A stretch of 64,000 nt of DNA from NCBI RefSeq assembly GCF_902150045.1, contig NZ_CABFVU010000004.1, forward strand, positions 124,001 to 188,000, given 5' to 3'. The notes under the pieces are model-generated. The model saw nothing but the letters and a program-made list of their open reading frames with translations. It searched no databases and was not told the DNA's origin. The translations under genes were made by a program, and so were the position numbers. Positions within the stretch are counted from its first letter, which is position 1. Every line of letters begins with the position of its first letter. Positions 24,481 to 34,064 of the stretch are shown here, piece by piece. This DNA is from Chitinophaga polysaccharea (GTDB taxonomy: Bacteria > Bacteroidota > Bacteroidia > Chitinophagales > Chitinophagaceae).

Positions 24481-25014
24481 TTACCGCATTAGTCTTTTTG
24501 CTTCCGCGTTAATGATCTGCGAGGTCAGTTCAGCAGGGGATTCGCCCGCCTGTAAAAATACTTCCAGTATCTGTTTGTTCAGTTCCATTGCCGGTGCATC
24601 CGGCGGCAGCTGCACAGCCACCTGGTTGATCACGGAAATGGTTTGTTCTTTCAATGTTTTCACTGCTTCCCATGTCATAGCCGATACATAGATCTGCTGG
24701 GTAACATTATGTTCGTATTCCGCTTTGATCTGCTGTACCATGGATATCTGCATGTCCACTGCGGTTAATCCCGGCTGATAGATGCGTCCTATCAGGCTTT
24801 GAGGGGTGATACGGTCCACATAAAGGGCCATTCTCTCGTATGCCTGCAACTGTAAAGGAAGTACGGTCGGATTTACCGGTTGTTCTTTATTGTCTGTTGT
24901 TGTGCCGGTTGTTTTATTTTTCTTAAAAAGATCTTTTATTGTTGGGTAAACAATAGCCACTGCACCTACGGCGAGCGCTATGTATAGTAGTGTATTCAAG
25001 TCAAGGCTGCCCAT
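24481..25014 (-). CDS. Hypothetical membrane-anchored protein
   Basis: A 177-residue protein that I do not recognise. One N-terminal membrane span (LNTLLYIALAVGAVAIVYPTI) is followed by a Lys/Thr-rich linker and a helical cytoplasmic or periplasmic domain (LQLQAYERMALYVDRITPQSLIGRIYQ ... EYEHNVTQQIYVSAMTWEAVK). It abuts the stop codon of the convergent M23-like gene with no spacing. Composition is normal for the genome and the frame is clean, so it is likely real. It lies upstream, in the same direction, of no close partner: the aminotransferase ends 110 nt away behind a terminator. Confidence 0.75.
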   Translation of the reverse strand: MGSLDLNTLLYIALAVGAVAIVYPTIKDLFKKNKTTGTTTDNKEQPVNPTVLPLQLQAYERMALYVDRITPQSLIGRIYQPGLTAVDMQISMVQQIKAEYEHNVTQQIYVSAMTWEAVKTLKEQTISVINQVAVQLPPDAPAMELNKQILEVFLQAGESPAELTSQIINAEAKRLMR

Positions 25015-25084
25015 CTTATTTCTTTATGCGCACAAATATATATAAAGATATTTATATATTGTATGATAGTGTTTAAAATTAAAC

Positions 25085-25124
25085 GATTACCGGGAGATGT
25101 AAAGGTAAACATCTCCCGGTAATC
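25085..25124 (-). terminator. Terminator after the aminotransferase gene
   Basis: GATTACCGGGAGATGT (25085-25100) and ACATCTCCCGGTAATC (25109-25124) form a perfect 16-bp stem with an 8-nt loop. On the minus strand it is followed by CGTTTAATTTT. Confidence 0.75.
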
Positions 25125-25150
25125 ATATTAATCACGGAGTTGATTGATTA

Positions 25151-26344
25151 TTAAGCGAGTTTCCCCAGCCAGGTTTTCATTCTTTCCACTCCTTTTTCCA
25201 GTTTGTCCATGCTGGTGGCGTACGATATCCGGATACAGTTGGGCTGCTGGAAAGCGCTGCCGGTAACAGTAGATACGTTGGCTTTATGGAGGAGGAACAT
25301 GCAAAGATCGTCGGCGTTTTTGATATGCATGTCTTCAAATGATTTGTTGAAGAACGCGCTCATATCAGGGAACATATAGAAGGCGCCTTCAGGGTCATTT
25401 ACCTTTAAGCCGGGTATGGCTTTCAGGGCTTCATGAATAAACGCGCGGCGTTTTTTGAATTCAGCTACCATTTCCACTGCAGTGGTCAGTTCGCCGGTAA
25501 GGGCGGTGATGGCGGCGCGCTGGGTGATAGAACAGGTGGCAGAGGTAAATTGGCTCTGTATCTTATCGCAGGCTTTGGCAATGTCCAGTGGGGCGGCGAG
25601 ATAACCAAGGCGCCAGCCGGTCATGGCAAAGCCTTTGCTCAAACCGTTAATGAGGATGGTGCGATTAATGAGGTCACCGAATTGCGCAATGCTTTCATGT
25701 TTGCCCTCGTAGTTGATATACTCGTATATTTCGTCGGAGATGATAAAGATCCCGGGATGCTTTGCAAATACGGCGGCCAGTGCTTCCAGTTCTTTTCCGG
25801 AATATACAGAGCCGGTAGGGTTGCAGGGAGAGGAGAACATGAACAGCTTTGTTTTTGGTGTGATGGCTGCCTCCAATTGCTCCGGTGTAATCTTATAATT
25901 GTTTTCAATACTGCAGGGAACAAATACTACTTCGCCCTGGCAAAGGCTTACCTGTTCTGAATAGGTAACCCAGTAAGGGGTGGGGATGATCACTTCGTCG
26001 CCGGGGTTCACAATGCTCAGTACTGCGTTGGCCAGGCATTGCTTGGCGCCTGTAGACACCACTATCTGTTCCGGCGTATAGTCAAGACCGTTATCCCTCT
26101 TTAATTTGTGTACTATTGCCTTTCTTACTTCCGGGTAGCCGGCCACGGGGGTATAGTGTGTAAATCCTTCATCGATCGCCTTTTTGGCGGCTTCCCGGAT
26201 ATGTACGGGAGTATCAAAGTCCGGTTCTCCGATACTGAGGTCTACGATATCTATGCCCTGGGCTTTTAATTCACGGCTTAGTTTAGCCATTTTAATTGTT
26301 TGCGGCTCGGAAATCCGTGACAGCCTGTCTGCTAGTTGATTCAT
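25151..26344 (-). CDS. Pyridoxal-phosphate aminotransferase, class I (aspartate aminotransferase-like)
   Basis: A 397-residue fold-type I enzyme transferring amino groups between amino and oxo acids. The N-terminal LSIGEPDFDTP, YTPVAGYPEVRKAI, the Asn/Asp/Tyr PLP contacts in FSSPCNPTGSVYS and IISDEIYEYI, and the Schiff-base Lys in GLSKGFAMTGWRLGY are all present; the C-terminal Arg that holds the substrate carboxylate is in NCIRISYATS. The start at 26344 is chosen because a TACGTTTG -7 box lies just upstream (26369-26376); the alternative at 26371 would overlap it. Likely aspartate/prephenate-type, but substrate is not certain. Confidence 0.92.
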   Translation of the reverse strand: MNQLADRLSRISEPQTIKMAKLSRELKAQGIDIVDLSIGEPDFDTPVHIREAAKKAIDEGFTHYTPVAGYPEVRKAIVHKLKRDNGLDYTPEQIVVSTGAKQCLANAVLSIVNPGDEVIIPTPYWVTYSEQVSLCQGEVVFVPCSIENNYKITPEQLEAAITPKTKLFMFSSPCNPTGSVYSGKELEALAAVFAKHPGIFIISDEIYEYINYEGKHESIAQFGDLINRTILINGLSKGFAMTGWRLGYLAAPLDIAKACDKIQSQFTSATCSITQRAAITALTGELTTAVEMVAEFKKRRAFIHEALKAIPGLKVNDPEGAFYMFPDMSAFFNKSFEDMHIKNADDLCMFLLHKANVSTVTGSAFQQPNCIRISYATSMDKLEKGVERMKTWLGKLA

Positions 26345-26368
26345 ATCATTACATTGAATTGACCGGAG

Positions 26369-26376
26369 CAAACGTA
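26369..26376 (-). promoter_or_regulatory. -7 box of the aminotransferase promoter
   Basis: Minus-strand TACGTTTG, a match to TAnnTTTG, placed to give a leader of about 19 nt to the ATG at 26344. Confidence 0.55.
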
Positions 26377-26421
26377 CAGAAAAAAACCAGATAATACATG
26401 GAAAGATCGTTCCTGGCTGCT

Positions 26422-26469
26422 GTACAAACGCAGAACGGGCCGGATAACCGGCCCGTTCTGCGTTTGTAC
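26422..26469. terminator. Perfect 22-bp hairpin between two minus-strand genes
   Basis: GTACAAACGCAGAACGGG... (26422-26443) is exactly complementary to 26448-26469 with loop ATAA. A T-rich tract (GAATTATTTTTAA) follows on the plus strand, none on the minus, although the upstream gene (26560) runs on the minus strand. Confidence 0.7.
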
Positions 26470-26559
26470 GAATTATTTTTAATATAAAATATTGAAATTG
26501 AAAGATAACTCTTCAATTCATGGCCCTCAAACCCTCCAGAAGAATATATAATTGGAAGA

Positions 26560-27818
26560 TTAGAAATTGATTTCGAATGTTTCTCCCTCTACGTTTGCTA
26601 CACAAGTGGTAAGCGAGTTTGGATTACCAAATGAAAATCCAGATTCGATATGACTCCAATAATAATCCGGATTCAGTTGAAGATTACCACCAAAATCATC
26701 TTTGTCATTAAAGAAATAGTTGGGGGCTTCGGGATGCTTCCGCATGTCTACATAATAAGGGAGCTGCGGGGGAATGCCGGGAGGGCCGAGAATGCTATAT
26801 GGATCGGGGTGGTTTACCAGTTTTTCTGAAATTGCAAAAATTTCATGCCCTTCTATGTCATCATTGTAATAATTCTCATACCATCGGTCAGCCACTCCAT
26901 AGTTTATATATCTGCAGGTAAAATACGGCGATACAGCATTTGAGGTCATTTTTATTCTCATGGATCCATTAAGTGTAACACCAGTCACTTTTGCTCTCTG
27001 CCAGAAGAGAAATACTTTTCTCATTCCACTGTAGTGCAGTTCTGCAAAGGCATATAATACTCCAGCTTTTCTAATGTTTACAAGCCATACAGCGAAGGTG
27101 AAACGTCTGTTATTCGCCTGGTATTGATATTGATCGGTGACGCTATTTGAAAACATACCTTCCTGGGGATTATTGCCATAAAGGTTCAACCATTTATAAC
27201 CAGGTAATGATTCAGTTGATGCAACACTTTTAGGATGGTAATCTACCGAAAAGGTGGCAGTAGCGACGTTCGCCTTTATAGCAAGTGCTTTGTTCAATGT
27301 CTGGAGATCATTGTTTTTCAGGCTGATTTTCCGGTCATGTTCAAATTTGATGATATTTTCACCAATTTTAACAAGTCCGTTTTTATTGATAACCTTGGAG
27401 GTTTCCCAATCTGGACTGTTAATATAATATTCATCTGCTGCTTTCCAATAAAGCGCGGATTGATGTTTATTGCTGACAATATAGAAGCCAGTGGTATCTC
27501 TGGCTGATTCAAACAAACTTATCTTTTGATCGAATTCTCGATAGCTGGATGCCATAGAGGCAAATCCGTGGTCAATCTCAAACTGTAATTGTTCTTTGTC
27601 TGTCAGATTACGGGAATCGGCTATCGCTTTTTTAAAGGATCCTTCGTCCTTAAAGGTCAAATAGTTGCCGTACACTTCCTTAAGTTGCTTTTCTGCTTCA
27701 GTGTTTTGTGGAGGGGCAAGCTGTTCGGACTTCCGATTGCAACTAAAAATAATGAGAATAAAGTAACTGAAAGGAAAAATGCGGGTGAAGATAACAATCT
27801 TGCTGATGTGGGTTTCAT
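26560..27818 (-). pseudogene. Lipoprotein of unknown family, frameshifted in the lipobox
   Basis: A clean 371-codon frame ends at 26560. Its in-frame upstream extension reads through LIIFSCNRKSEQLAPPQ, a lipobox-like Cys plus tether, but has no start codon. In the adjacent frame an ATG at 27818 opens a signal peptide (MKPTSARLLSSPAFFLSVT, LFSLFL) that breaks off at the same place. The two join if one base is lost or gained in the A5 run 27745-27749 (T5 on the coding strand). So either a real frameshift has disabled the protein or the base call is wrong. The mature protein is rich in aromatic residues (YYWSHIESGFSFGNPNSL) and I do not recognise it. Confidence 0.65.
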
Positions 27819-28070
27819 GTGGGTAACATTTAATTATGTACGTTGATGTACAGTTTTGAAAAAATAGGAGGGTGAGGGTATGAAGTAAATATAGGAAAAA
27901 TAAGAGGAAAATAAGGAATCTGCCCTGTTAATTTTAGTCAAGATAAGAATTATTTTAATCTTCAGATTGTTCAGGTTTTTCTATTCTAATAACAGAAATA
28001 GGGAAAAAAGTCGGCCTTATTGTTTTAGCTGAGACCATAAAATGTAATGTGTAAACGATACAGCAACTGT

Positions 28071-28505
28071 TTAGAGGCGACATCTGTTTTCAAAGATCGT
28101 TAAAAATTGATGGAGTATGAGCTCCCAGTTATGGAGCGTCATGCTCCATTTCTTTTCTATATTCATTATAGTCAGGTATACAACCTTTTTAGCGGCGGTA
28201 TCATCAGTAAACTGGACTTTCGTTTTGGTGTACTTCCTGATATCTCTAGTAAGGTTTTCAATGGTGTTGATTGTATATATGATCTTGCGGACCTCTAGTG
28301 GGAGGTCAAAATGGCTGCTAAGATAGTCACTATTATTCTCCCAGGATTGAATAGCATGGCGTATTTGGCTCCCCATTTATCAGTTAAAACGCTTGTCACG
28401 AAAGATGAAGACTCTGCTTCTGCCATCCGCATACCCAACACTTCTTTTAAACCATCTTTTTTAAGGCCAATAACCAAGGGCGTGACTTGGGCGGCCCAAA
28501 AATAA
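28071..28505 (-). pseudogene. IS256-family transposase remnant
   Basis: Two pieces of one transposase are visible on the minus strand. The first (about 28505-28360) reads PLVIGLKKDGLKEVLGM and AEAESSSFVTSVLTD, then jumps to KWGAKYAM. The second (28376-28071, another frame) reads AIQSWENNSDYLSSHFDLPL, EVRKIIYTINTIENL and WELILHQFLTIFENR. These match the mutator-type (IS256) DDE transposase, with the segment between the motifs deleted and both the N-terminal half and inverted repeats missing. It is inactive. The neighbouring 27819-28070 is AT-rich with nothing recognised. Confidence 0.85.
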
Positions 28506-28566
28506 AACGAAGGCTTTGAGAATCGCTTAAATGATGATTGCCTCCATCAGGTACCCAAATAAATTA

Positions 28567-28593
28567 GGGCTGACCAATATTCTTAGTCAGCCC
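28567..28593 (-). terminator. Hairpin after the DUF4397 gene
   Basis: GGGCTGAC (28567-28574) pairs with GTCAGCCC (28586-28593). It lies 39 nt beyond the stop of the minus-strand DUF4397 gene. Confidence 0.6.
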
Positions 28594-28631
28594 CGTTTTA
28601 TGTTATTTCTTTTTAGAAGAACCTGGATTGC

Positions 28632-29363
28632 TTAATAATTGTATAAGCTGAAGATAGCGTTGGTGTACAGTTTATCAGTACCGCTGCTTCCTTTAACTCC
28701 CATGAGATAAATGGTATAGAAGTAACCTGTATTGAAAGTACCGATCTTCAGATCAGCGCCGCTAACTTCAGCTAATTTGTTGGTAGTACCGGCTTCCCTG
28801 ATAGTTATAGTGGAGCCTGTGCTGAAAGAGCTGTAAAGCTTAAATGCACTGGCAGCGCTCACATTACCGTCAAAGTAAACACGGTTGCTGTCAATTTTTT
28901 CTGCACCAACATACACATCTACGGGACCTGCGTTCTGGCTCAGGTTCAGGAAACGGATACCGATTTTATCGCGGCTGTAGTTGGATTGATCTGTTTTAAT
29001 AATAGCAGATCTGACAGGGGCTTTATCCCAGATCAGGTAAGTATAGTACTGTGTAGAGTCGAAATTGTAAGTAGTGGAAGTAAATAAACTGTCGCCTCCT
29101 TTCTTCTTCAGGTCAAATTTGTGCAGGCCTCCGTACACGGCGTACCTGGCGTAGAAGTTATAATTGAATTCAGTTTCGGTTACTTTCTGGTCGTTATCAT
29201 AGAAAGTACCCGGGATCATGCTGGTAGAACTGCCTATTATCGCAATCTGCGCCTGTGGTCTCTGGGGCGTATAATTGTTATCATTCTTCAGGCAGGAAGA
29301 AAATCCGATGATTCCTGTCAACAGGGCGACAACTGCCCATACGCGATTTTTCTTGGTTAGCAT
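28632..29363 (-). CDS. DUF4397 domain lipoprotein
   Basis: A 243-residue lipoprotein: signal peptide with lipobox GFSSC (about residue 24). The body contains RFLNLSQNAGPVDVYVGAEK followed by a beta-rich region (ITIREAGTTNKLAEVSG, GYFYTIYLMGVKGSSG), the DUF4397 pattern of an Ig-like domain found in Bacteroidota surface proteins of unknown role. It stands alone, between an IS relic and a serine hydrolase gene 24 nt upstream in the same direction, so it may share that transcript. Confidence 0.8.
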   Translation of the reverse strand: MLTKKNRVWAVVALLTGIIGFSSCLKNDNNYTPQRPQAQIAIIGSSTSMIPGTFYDNDQKVTETEFNYNFYARYAVYGGLHKFDLKKKGGDSLFTSTTYNFDSTQYYTYLIWDKAPVRSAIIKTDQSNYSRDKIGIRFLNLSQNAGPVDVYVGAEKIDSNRVYFDGNVSAASAFKLYSSFSTGSTITIREAGTTNKLAEVSGADLKIGTFNTGYFYTIYLMGVKGSSGTDKLYTNAIFSLYNY

Positions 29364-29387
29364 TTTGCTCTCAGTTTTTAAATTGTG

Positions 29388-30605
29388 TTATTGATCGGTT
29401 GTTTTTTTATCATTTGGTTCAAAACGCGACAGGTCCGGTAAGATGTTCTTTTGACGCCCTGCTTCGGATTCGTAAATAACTTCCCCCAATGTTTTGAGAA
29501 AAGGTTTACCTGTTTTTTCAAAAGCCTGCTGATCATCTCCCAAAATACCAGTGGTGTTTACAAAAATACTGGCAGACAGCAGGAACTCTGTTTTGTTGGC
29601 AAAATCCACAATATATGCTGTATCAGTCAGAAATCCGTATGCCCATCCCGGTTTGTTGAATATCCTGATATGTGCCGGTATCCGGCTGTTCCGTTCACCC
29701 CCAAAAAGTAAGAACCTGGTATATGCCTGAGAGTATTGTTCCTGGTCATAAGCCGGGTCCGTTGATTCGTCCGGGTACTGAGACATACATCTGTACAAAA
29801 AAAGGTAATCTTTCCCTGTTAAACGGAAACGTTGACGATTTGTTACAGCTTCCGGAAAAATTATGCTGCGCATAATGTTATGAAGACTGGAAAGGGGAAG
29901 TTTATTGCGGTGGGAGAAGTTCATGGGCCGATGTTCCAGGTGGTCGAGGTGATTGTACCAGGCTTTCCCGGCGAAATCTTCCCGTGGTGAAAACTCGAGG
30001 TGGCTGTACGCGGCGGGCTGCCGGTACAGGATCCGGTCTCCCTCCCGGAAGCTTACGGCATTGGTATGCCTGTTGGCCTCTTCATAAAGAGGAAGCCCCA
30101 CCCGGTGGCGGATTTGAGCCTCCGTGTACCCCATTTCCCATAGCCTGCGGTTAAACGGCTCCTGCCCGATGAGCTCGTAGAGCCGGTTATAGGCATCGTT
30201 ATCGCTGATAAGGAATATTTTTTTTATATAATGGGCAACCGACGGAAGGCCGGAAGCGGCGGAGCGGTCGTGGCGCACGCCGGTGTTGATCCCTGTAAGA
30301 GGGGCGGTAAAGAAGGGAGTGTTACGGTCAAGGCCCGGGATCTGCAGGTCGTTCAGCTTTTCCAGCGCCAGGGCGGCAGCCGGCAGTTTTATGGTAGATG
30401 CAGGGTAGAAGTAGGTATCAGGGGAAACACCATAGTAATAGTCTGAAAAATGAGGCCGCTGCTGCTCATCCCGGTCTATACGGGTAAAAATGATCTGTAA
30501 ACGGTAAGTGGAAGGATCGCTGAATATGGCGCCTAGCCGGCTTTTTTGACTTTTCAGCAAAGCTTCCAGGAAATTATCTGTTGCCGGATAATGTTGGGTT
30601 TGCAT
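29388..30605 (-). CDS. Serine hydrolase, class A beta-lactamase-like
   Basis: A 405-residue protein. The active-site SxxK is in PASTIKLPAA and the SDN-type motif in LISDNDAYNRLYELIG, the class A beta-lactamase / beta-lactamase2 pattern; a KTG equivalent is not evident, so it is probably a peptidase or esterase rather than a resistance enzyme. The start at 30605 is placed by a -7-like TTCCTTTG box on the minus strand (30634-30641). It leaves no signal peptide, which is odd for the family; a TTG start at 30698 would give a poor one. Divergent from secDF. Confidence 0.72.
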   Translation of the reverse strand: MQTQHYPATDNFLEALLKSQKSRLGAIFSDPSTYRLQIIFTRIDRDEQQRPHFSDYYYGVSPDTYFYPASTIKLPAAALALEKLNDLQIPGLDRNTPFFTAPLTGINTGVRHDRSAASGLPSVAHYIKKIFLISDNDAYNRLYELIGQEPFNRRLWEMGYTEAQIRHRVGLPLYEEANRHTNAVSFREGDRILYRQPAAYSHLEFSPREDFAGKAWYNHLDHLEHRPMNFSHRNKLPLSSLHNIMRSIIFPEAVTNRQRFRLTGKDYLFLYRCMSQYPDESTDPAYDQEQYSQAYTRFLLFGGERNSRIPAHIRIFNKPGWAYGFLTDTAYIVDFANKTEFLLSASIFVNTTGILGDDQQAFEKTGKPFLKTLGEVIYESEAGRQKNILPDLSRFEPNDKKTTDQ

Positions 30606-30768
30606 ATATTTGTCGTTGTTATAGATTGTAAAGCAAAGGAATATACATAAAAGACCAGAATCCGGGAGCTGCAGATTTAAAAAAAGTGTGCCAACCAACC
30701 TGCAAAGGCAGGCGCATATTGATTTTGCGCGTCTTTTAACTAAGACTTTAATATATCGATTTAAATTC

Positions 30769-30776
30769 TATCTTTG
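30769..30776 (+). promoter_or_regulatory. -7 box of the secDF promoter
   Basis: TATCTTTG matches TAnnTTTG, giving a leader of about 36 nt to the ATG at 30818. No clear TTTG at -33. Confidence 0.6.
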
Positions 30777-30817
30777 CAACTCTTAAAATTTTTTTTTATA
30801 AACCCGAAACAAACAGT

Positions 30818-33800
30818 ATGCAACTTAAAGGACTGGTAAGATTTTTTGCCATCGCACTGATCCTTATCTCTTTGTACCAATTGTCCTTCACGTTTTTGGT
30901 GCGGAACTATGAGAAGAAGATAGAGCAGCAGGCCGAAAACGATGTGGCCAAGCAATACCCTACACCTGAAAAGAAATATCCAGGCAGTTCGGAACTGCAG
31001 GGCTTCTACTCAGATACCCTCAAAGGGTTTATTAAACAGAGGAGACAAGAGATTGTGGACAGTACCAGCAGCACAAAGATTGCAGGCTTCCCATGGAATG
31101 TAACCTATACCAAGGCCAAAGAGAAAGAACTGAATCTCGGTCTGGACCTGGTAGGTGGTATGAACGTGGTACTGGAAGTAAGCGTGGAAGATGTTATCCG
31201 CGCCTTATCCGGTCAATCCAAGGATGCCGCTTTCAACAAAGCGCTGGAAAGAGCAAATGAGCTGAAGAAAACTAACCAGGCCGATTTTGTTACCTTGTTC
31301 GGACAAGCATACACCGAGGTAGCACCACAGGGCAAACTGGCGTCTATTTTTGCAAATGCCTACCAGAAGGATATCACTTTCAATTCCTCCAATCAGCAGG
31401 TGCTGGACATGATCCGCAAGGAATCACGTGTTGCCATTAAGAATACCTATATCGTACTGCAAAAACGTATTGATAAATTCGGTGTGGCACAACCCAACAT
31501 CAGCCTGGATGAAAATAAAGGACTGATCTCCGTGGAACTGGCCGGTGTTGATAATGCCGCCCGCGTGCACAAATACCTGCAGGCAACTGCCAACCTGGAA
31601 TTCAGGGAAGTATACAAGAACTCTCCCGACTTTATCCAGAACGTATTGTCACCGATGAACGATGCGATCAGGAATTCAAAAGCTGCAGTTACCGCAGCCG
31701 CTACACCTGCCGCTACAACTGATACAGCTGCAGCCGCTACTGCTGCTGCCGCTAAAGATACCAGTAAAAATGGCAGCCTGACCGATTATCTCTCTAAAAA
31801 AGATACCAGCAAAAACGCCAGCAAAGAACTGCAGCTGAAAGAACAACAGCAGCAGAACCCACTGTTCATGGTGTTGTTCCCTAACGTAGACCCGCAGTCC
31901 GGCTCCGTTTTCCCCGGCCCGTCTATCGGAAGGATCTTGCCAAAAGATACCGCTACTTTCAACCGTTACGCAGAACTGCCGGCTGTAAAGGCTATCCTGC
32001 CTAAAGACCTGGTTTTTGCGTTTGGTGCTGAAAATAAAGAAGACAAACATGGCCCCCTGGCCGTATATGCGCTGAAAGTAAACCCTGCTAATCCTGAGCC
32101 CCGTGTTGGCGGCGCCAGCATCGTTGATGCCCGCCAGGACATGGACCAGAACAACCAGCCGGAAATCAGCATGACAATGGATAACGAAGGCGCCCACCAG
32201 TGGAAAAAACTGACCGGTGAACTGGCTCCAACCAATCCAAAAGATCCCGCTACATTCAACTACGTAGCAGTAGTGCTCGATAATATCGTTTACTCTGCTC
32301 CTTCCATACAGGGTGAAATTGCCGGTGGCCGTTCCTCTATCAGCGGTAGCTTTACCATTGAAGAAGCAAATGACCTCGCCAACATCCTGAAATCCGGTAA
32401 GATGCCGGCTCCTGCACAAATTGTACAGGAACAGATCGTAGGTCCGACCCTGGGTGCTGAATCCATTGCAGCCGGCGCCAAATCCTTTATGATCTCCTTT
32501 GGCGTTATCTTCGTGCTCATGCTGGTGTACTACAACACCGCCGGCTGGGTAGCAAATATCGCACTGGTACTGAACCTGCTGTTTACCTTTGGTATCCTGG
32601 CCTCCATGGGCGCCACGTTAACAATGGCCGGTATTGCCGGTATGGTACTCACCATCGGTATGGCGGTAGACACCAACGTAATCATATTTGAAAGGATCAA
32701 AGACGAACTATCGCATGGTAAGTCGTACCACGACGCGGTGGCAGACGGCTATAAACGCTCCTATGCACCGGTGCTCGATGGTCACGTTACTTCCTTACTC
32801 ACAGCCTTCATCCTGTTCTACTTCGGTTTAGGTCCTGTACTCGGCTTCGCCACTACCCAGATCATAGGTTTGTTCCTGTCACTGTTCTGCGGTATCCTGG
32901 TTTCCCGTATGGTAACCGACTTCTGGATGAAGAGAAAAAGACATTTTGAATACTTCACGCCTATTTCCCGTAAAGTATTTAAACATGTGGCTTTCGATTT
33001 CGTAGGCAAACGTAAATATGCTTATATCATTTCTGCGATCGTAATGGTAGCAGGTGTTTCCTCTTTCTTCCACGGTTTTGACCACGGTATCGATTTCTCC
33101 GGCGGCCGCAGCTACACTGTACGCTTCGAGCACCCGATGAACCGCGAAGAAGTGGCCGATGTACTGAAGAAGGAATTTGACTCTGAAGTATTCGTTAAAA
33201 CCATTGGCAGCACCAACCAGCTGAGCATTACTACTGCTTATAAAATTGAGCAGCAGAGCCTGGCGGTTGATAAGGAAGTAGCCGATAAATTATACAATGG
33301 CCTGAAGAAGTTCTATGACGCTTCCGTAACGCCGGATGTATTTACTTCCCGTTATATTGTGGGATCACAAACAGTATCGCCTACCATTTCCGACGACCTG
33401 CGCGCAGGGGCTGTGAAGGCAACCATCCTGTCTATCGTGGTGATCTTCCTGTATATCCTGCTGCGTTTCAGCAAATGGCAGTACTCTATCGGTACTATCT
33501 TCTCTTTGCTGCACGACGTACTGGTTACACTGGCAGTATTCTCCTGGTGTCGGTCTTTTGTACCGTTCACACTGGAAATTGACCAGCACTTTATTGCTGC
33601 GATCCTGACAGTGATCGGTTTCTCCATGAACGATACCGTGATCGTGTTTGACCGTATCCGTGAATACTTCAGGACCGGCGCTCATGGCCGCGACAGGAAC
33701 ACCGTGATCAATAAAGCGATCAACGATACCCTGAGCCGTACCATTATGACGTCTCTGACAGTGTTCCTCACCATCCTGATCCTGTTTGTATTCGGTGGTG

Positions 33801-33973
33801 AAGTAACCCGCGGTTTCGCCTTTGCAATGCTGATCGGTGTGATCACCGGTACTTACTCTTCTATCTTTGTTGCGGCGCCTGTACTGGTTGACTTTGACAA
33901 GAAGAACCAGCTGTCGAATGAAAGCGATTCGGTGGAAGTAACTGCAAAGAAAACAGCTTCTGCTGCCAAATAA
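30818..33973 (+). CDS. secDF: Fused protein translocase subunit SecDF
   Basis: A 1051-residue inner-membrane protein that uses the proton gradient to pull preproteins through SecYEG. The SecD half has the N-terminal span, LNLGLDLVGGMNVVLEV (D1), a large periplasmic P1 region with an Ala/Thr-rich insertion (near residues 288-330), then five spans with the D4 motif GIAGMVLTIGMAVDTNVIIFERIKDE. The SecF half begins near residue 715 (GIDFSGGRSYTVRF) and repeats the pattern with VIGFSMNDTVIVFDRIRE. Fusion is usual in Bacteroidota. It stands alone between a promoter and a clear terminator. Confidence 0.95.
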   Translation: MQLKGLVRFFAIALILISLYQLSFTFLVRNYEKKIEQQAENDVAKQYPTPEKKYPGSSELQGFYSDTLKGFIKQRRQEIVDSTSSTKIAGFPWNVTYTKAKEKELNLGLDLVGGMNVVLEVSVEDVIRALSGQSKDAAFNKALERANELKKTNQADFVTLFGQAYTEVAPQGKLASIFANAYQKDITFNSSNQQVLDMIRKESRVAIKNTYIVLQKRIDKFGVAQPNISLDENKGLISVELAGVDNAARVHKYLQATANLEFREVYKNSPDFIQNVLSPMNDAIRNSKAAVTAAATPAATTDTAAAATAAAAKDTSKNGSLTDYLSKKDTSKNASKELQLKEQQQQNPLFMVLFPNVDPQSGSVFPGPSIGRILPKDTATFNRYAELPAVKAILPKDLVFAFGAENKEDKHGPLAVYALKVNPANPEPRVGGASIVDARQDMDQNNQPEISMTMDNEGAHQWKKLTGELAPTNPKDPATFNYVAVVLDNIVYSAPSIQGEIAGGRSSISGSFTIEEANDLANILKSGKMPAPAQIVQEQIVGPTLGAESIAAGAKSFMISFGVIFVLMLVYYNTAGWVANIALVLNLLFTFGILASMGATLTMAGIAGMVLTIGMAVDTNVIIFERIKDELSHGKSYHDAVADGYKRSYAPVLDGHVTSLLTAFILFYFGLGPVLGFATTQIIGLFLSLFCGILVSRMVTDFWMKRKRHFEYFTPISRKVFKHVAFDFVGKRKYAYIISAIVMVAGVSSFFHGFDHGIDFSGGRSYTVRFEHPMNREEVADVLKKEFDSEVFVKTIGSTNQLSITTAYKIEQQSLAVDKEVADKLYNGLKKFYDASVTPDVFTSRYIVGSQTVSPTISDDLRAGAVKATILSIVVIFLYILLRFSKWQYSIGTIFSLLHDVLVTLAVFSWCRSFVPFTLEIDQHFIAAILTVIGFSMNDTVIVFDRIREYFRTGAHGRDRNTVINKAINDTLSRTIMTSLTVFLTILILFVFGGEVTRGFAFAMLIGVITGTYSSIFVAAPVLVDFDKKNQLSNESDSVEVTAKKTASAAK

Positions 33974-34005
33974 GTAAGACGTTACTGAAATAATGTTTGA
34001 TAAAT

Positions 34006-34037
34006 AAAAACCTCCTGGTATGCCAGGAGGTTTTTTT
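34006..34037 (+). terminator. Terminator after secDF
   Basis: AAAAACCTCCTGG pairs with CCAGGAGGTTTTTTT around loop TATG (34019-34022). Confidence 0.9.
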
Positions 34038-34064
34038 ATGCAGTATATTTTATGAAGATGAGGA

